64,000 bases of DNA from Listeria cossartiae subsp. cayugensis (GTDB lineage: Bacteria; Bacillota; Bacilli; Lactobacillales; Listeriaceae): assembly GCF_014229095.1 (NCBI RefSeq), contig NZ_JAARZC010000003.1, positions 62,001 through 126,000 of the forward strand, in the 5' to 3' direction. Shown piece by piece: positions 61,967 through 64,000 of the stretch. Under the pieces are notes generated by a model. That model saw nothing but the letters and a program-made list of their open reading frames with translations. It did not search any database and was not told the DNA's origin. Both the position numbers and the translations under genes were made by a program. How positions within the stretch are numbered: the first letter of the stretch is position 1; each line of letters opens with the position of its first letter.

Positions 61967-63687
61967 ACTTCCTCCAATTGGGCTTTGACTAAATTGTAAT
62001 AGAAGCCTTTACGCGCCAGTAATTCTTCATGCGTTCCAGTTTCAACCACAGCCCCGTGGTCTAAAACGATAATCCGGTCCATTTCGAGCATCCAGTGCAA
62101 GCGATGCGTTGCGAAAAAGACTAGTCGATTTTCAAATAGGTCTAGCATTGGTTTTTTTAATTCATATTCTGTTTCAATATCTAAGTGCGCTGTCGGTTCA
62201 TCCATTAATACAACCGGACGATCTGTCAAAAATGCTCGAGCAAGCGCGACACGTTGTTCTTGTCCGCCACTCAGCATCCGCCCAGCTTCTCCGACAAGCG
62301 TATCGTAGCCATCCTCAAGTCCAGCAACAAGCTTGTTTAAGCCAGCTGATTCGGCCGCTTTTTCCATTTCTTCAGCAGAAGCACCCGGATGGTAAAAACG
62401 AATATTCCCAGCAATCGTATCATGGAAAAGATACGGATGTTGCGGAATGTAAGTAACTTGGGTTTGCCAATCACGCGAAGCAAGCGCCGCACCACTTTCC
62501 CCATTCCAGCGAAAATCGCCCGAAGTTGGTGCCAGAAATCCACTCAAAATATCAATCAGCGTCGATTTCCCAGCACCTGTCGCACCAATAATCCCAATTT
62601 TTTCAAAACCTTTCACGGTAAAACTGGCTTCATGAAGCGAATCGGCATCATCTGCACCATGTTTTACAGTGACATTTTCAAATGAAAACTCGGTATTTTC
62701 AGCAAAAGGTGTTAACGGTAGCACGGCCTTTTCTGGTTGATCAGCTTTGGCTTGGTCAATAATCCCTTGAATGACGCGACCAGCTTCTTGTCCGTCGAGT
62801 GTGGCATGGTAATCCGAACCAACTTCCCGAACTGGTAAAAAGTATTCTGGCGCAAGAATTAAGACACTTAGCGCAATCGGCAAGTTCATATTGCCATCAA
62901 TCAGACCAAGTCCTAGGAATAACGCAACGAGCGCAATCGAAAGCATCGTAAAGAAATCGAGTGCAAACGAAGACATAAACGCCACACGCAACGTTTTCAT
63001 GGTCGCTTTGCGGTAACGCGAACTAACCGAAGCAATTTTCCCTTCGTGGTCGTGACTGAGCCCTAAATATCGCAACGTTTCCAGCCCTTTTAGCGAATCT
63101 ACAAAGTGATTGGACAGCACCCGATACGTTTCAAACTGCGAATCAGCTTGTTTTTTCGCGGCTAATCCTAAAATAATCATAAATACAATTAAAATCGGCA
63201 AAGTAATCATTAAAATAAAAGCTGATGTCCAGTCTTGAAAAGCAATATACACCCAAATCATCGCTGGAATAATTGCCATATTCATCATTTTAGGTAAAAA
63301 CAGTTCCAAGTAATTTCGGAAATCTGCTACACCTTCCATAACCATCGTTACGACTTTCCCAGTCCCTTCTGCTCGAGCAAAACGCGGTCCAAGCGCAAAC
63401 AGGCTATCCAGCAACTCTTCCCGCATTGTTTTCGCCAGTTTCGCAGCATAACGATAGACAATTTGTTTTTTCCATACGTTCAAAAAGTGACGCAAGAAAT
63501 AGGCCCCCGCGAAGAGACCTATTTGTATTGTGACTGATTGAAATGGATGCTCGTGAAATAAATCGGTAATCGCACGAGCTAAAGTTATCGCCATCACGAT
63601 AATCGCAGCACCTTGAACTAGCGTGAAAACTGCGAGAATCGCCATTATTTTTTTAATTCCTTTGTAGTTCCTTAAATCTTTTCCCAT
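61963..63687 (-). CDS. cydC: ABC transporter for cytochrome bd assembly, first subunit
   Basis: 574-residue fused membrane/ATPase subunit with six membrane helices, Walker A IIGATGAGKSTLIDIL, ABC signature LSGGQEQRVALARAF and Walker B VVLMDEPTAHLD. It is the heterodimer partner of the next gene. Under Bacillus/Listeria naming it is cydC; by E. coli similarity it may be called CydD. The ATG overlaps the cydB stop (TAATG). Confidence 0.93.
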   Translation of the reverse strand: MGKDLRNYKGIKKIMAILAVFTLVQGAAIIVMAITLARAITDLFHEHPFQSVTIQIGLFAGAYFLRHFLNVWKKQIVYRYAAKLAKTMREELLDSLFALGPRFARAEGTGKVVTMVMEGVADFRNYLELFLPKMMNMAIIPAMIWVYIAFQDWTSAFILMITLPILIVFMIILGLAAKKQADSQFETYRVLSNHFVDSLKGLETLRYLGLSHDHEGKIASVSSRYRKATMKTLRVAFMSSFALDFFTMLSIALVALFLGLGLIDGNMNLPIALSVLILAPEYFLPVREVGSDYHATLDGQEAGRVIQGIIDQAKADQPEKAVLPLTPFAENTEFSFENVTVKHGADDADSLHEASFTVKGFEKIGIIGATGAGKSTLIDILSGFLAPTSGDFRWNGESGAALASRDWQTQVTYIPQHPYLFHDTIAGNIRFYHPGASAEEMEKAAESAGLNKLVAGLEDGYDTLVGEAGRMLSGGQEQRVALARAFLTDRPVVLMDEPTAHLDIETEYELKKPMLDLFENRLVFFATHRLHWMLEMDRIIVLDHGAVVETGTHEELLARKGFYYNLVKAQLEEV

Positions 63688-64000
63688 TAATACGTCATTT
63701 TCTCCTTACTAGAAACGCGCTTACGGAAAACATAGTAGCTCCAAATTTGGTAACCAAGAACAAACGGCAATAGCGTAACGGCAACTATCGTCATCACACT
63801 AAGCGAATATTGTCCGGAAGCTGCATTTTCTATCGTTAAATCAAACGCACTGTTGATAGAACTGATCATTACACGTGGGAATAGTGACACGAAAATCGTT
63901 GCAATCGTGAAGACAATTCCAAGTCCGCCGAATGTGAATGCCAAAATATCGCGATCTTTCCAGATGAAAAGGGCGGATAGCAAGTACATTACGACTACAA
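63687..64000 (-). CDS. cydB: Cytochrome bd ubiquinol oxidase subunit II, C-terminal part (cut by window edge)
   Basis: About 104 C-terminal codons are visible; the gene runs off the right edge. The fragment has FTFGGLGIVFTIATIFVSLFPRVMIS, LTIENAASGQYSL and a final helix LPFVLGYQIWSYYVF, all typical of CydB (parts listed are shorter than a full helix). Subunit II of the high-affinity oxygen-reducing quinol oxidase. Its stop overlaps the cydC start, so assembly ABC genes are translated with it. Confidence 0.93.
   Translation of the reverse strand, partial: VVVMYLLSALFIWKDRDILAFTFGGLGIVFTIATIFVSLFPRVMISSINSAFDLTIENAASGQYSLSVMTIVAVTLLPFVLGYQIWSYYVFRKRVSSKEKMTY

Overview
The window looks like a low-GC Gram-positive (Firmicute) chromosome, and gene content and order match Listeria monocytogenes or a very close relative. 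Diagnostic genes are the LysM/glucosaminidase autolysin NamA (MurA), the c-di-AMP receptor PstA next to tmk, the pentitol PTS operon, kdpFABCDE, dhaKLM, and a GW/L,D-transpeptidase-like protein followed by an LPXTG protein. Most genes lie on the minus strand. No tRNA, rRNA, IS element, prophage or CRISPR array was seen.

Layout, left to right. (1) 1-2.0 kb: start of the str operon (rpsL, rpsG, 5' part of fusA), with a promoter inside a palindrome. (2) 2.0-4.0 kb: dGTPase-like HD protein and a GNAT acetyltransferase. (3) 4.0-14.5 kb: pentitol operon with a PRD regulator, Gat-type PTS IIA/IIB/IIC, two dehydrogenases, RpiB-like isomerase, two Rpe paralogues and transketolase, so pentitol phosphates can be carried into the non-oxidative pentose phosphate pathway. 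A 27-codon ORF lies inside it. (4) 14.8-18.4 kb: small unlinked genes, then a UspA-RpiB pair behind a SigmaB-like promoter. (5) 18.5-21.0 kb: SOS-boxed YolD plus Y-family polymerase; the polymerase is frameshifted at a T6 run. (6) 21.0-28.9 kb: kdpFABCDE including the small kdpF. (7) 29.0-31.2 kb: Sigma54-dependent lactose/cellobiose-family PTS. (8) 31.2-36.5 kb: M-box riboswitch, a 31-codon acidic leader ORF, mgtA-type ATPase, then an FtsW and a RodA paralogue. (9) 36.6-39.2 kb: TetR regulator and NamA. (10) 39.2-42.7 kb: a small hypothetical gene, a type I toxin-antitoxin locus, pstA, tmk, Orn/Lys decarboxylase. (11) 42.7-48.2 kb: dhaKLM, RpiR regulator, Cof phosphatase, Nudix, aldo/keto reductase. 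(12) 48.2-51.6 kb: yaaL, recR, ybaB, dnaX, a near-consensus parS site and a 77-bp tandem repeat. (13) 51.6-55.2 kb: second Sigma54-dependent PTS IIC operon, a 51-aa protein and a second type I toxin-antitoxin locus. (14) 55.2-60.2 kb: membrane protein, SRP RNA, 31-aa membrane peptide, gluconate-kinase family protein, GW/YkuD protein, LPXTG protein. (15) 60.2-64 kb: cydD, cydC and the 3' end of cydB.

The most interesting structure is at small scale. Two paralogous type I toxin loci share a conserved 11-codon leader ORF that runs through a hairpin hiding the toxin ribosome binding site. Two separate PTS operons share a Sigma54 promoter and the same TGTGTAA-type upstream dyads. The magnesium riboswitch is followed by an acidic mini-ORF that could act as a second sensor. 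These are sequence-based inferences; no database search or folding program was run.
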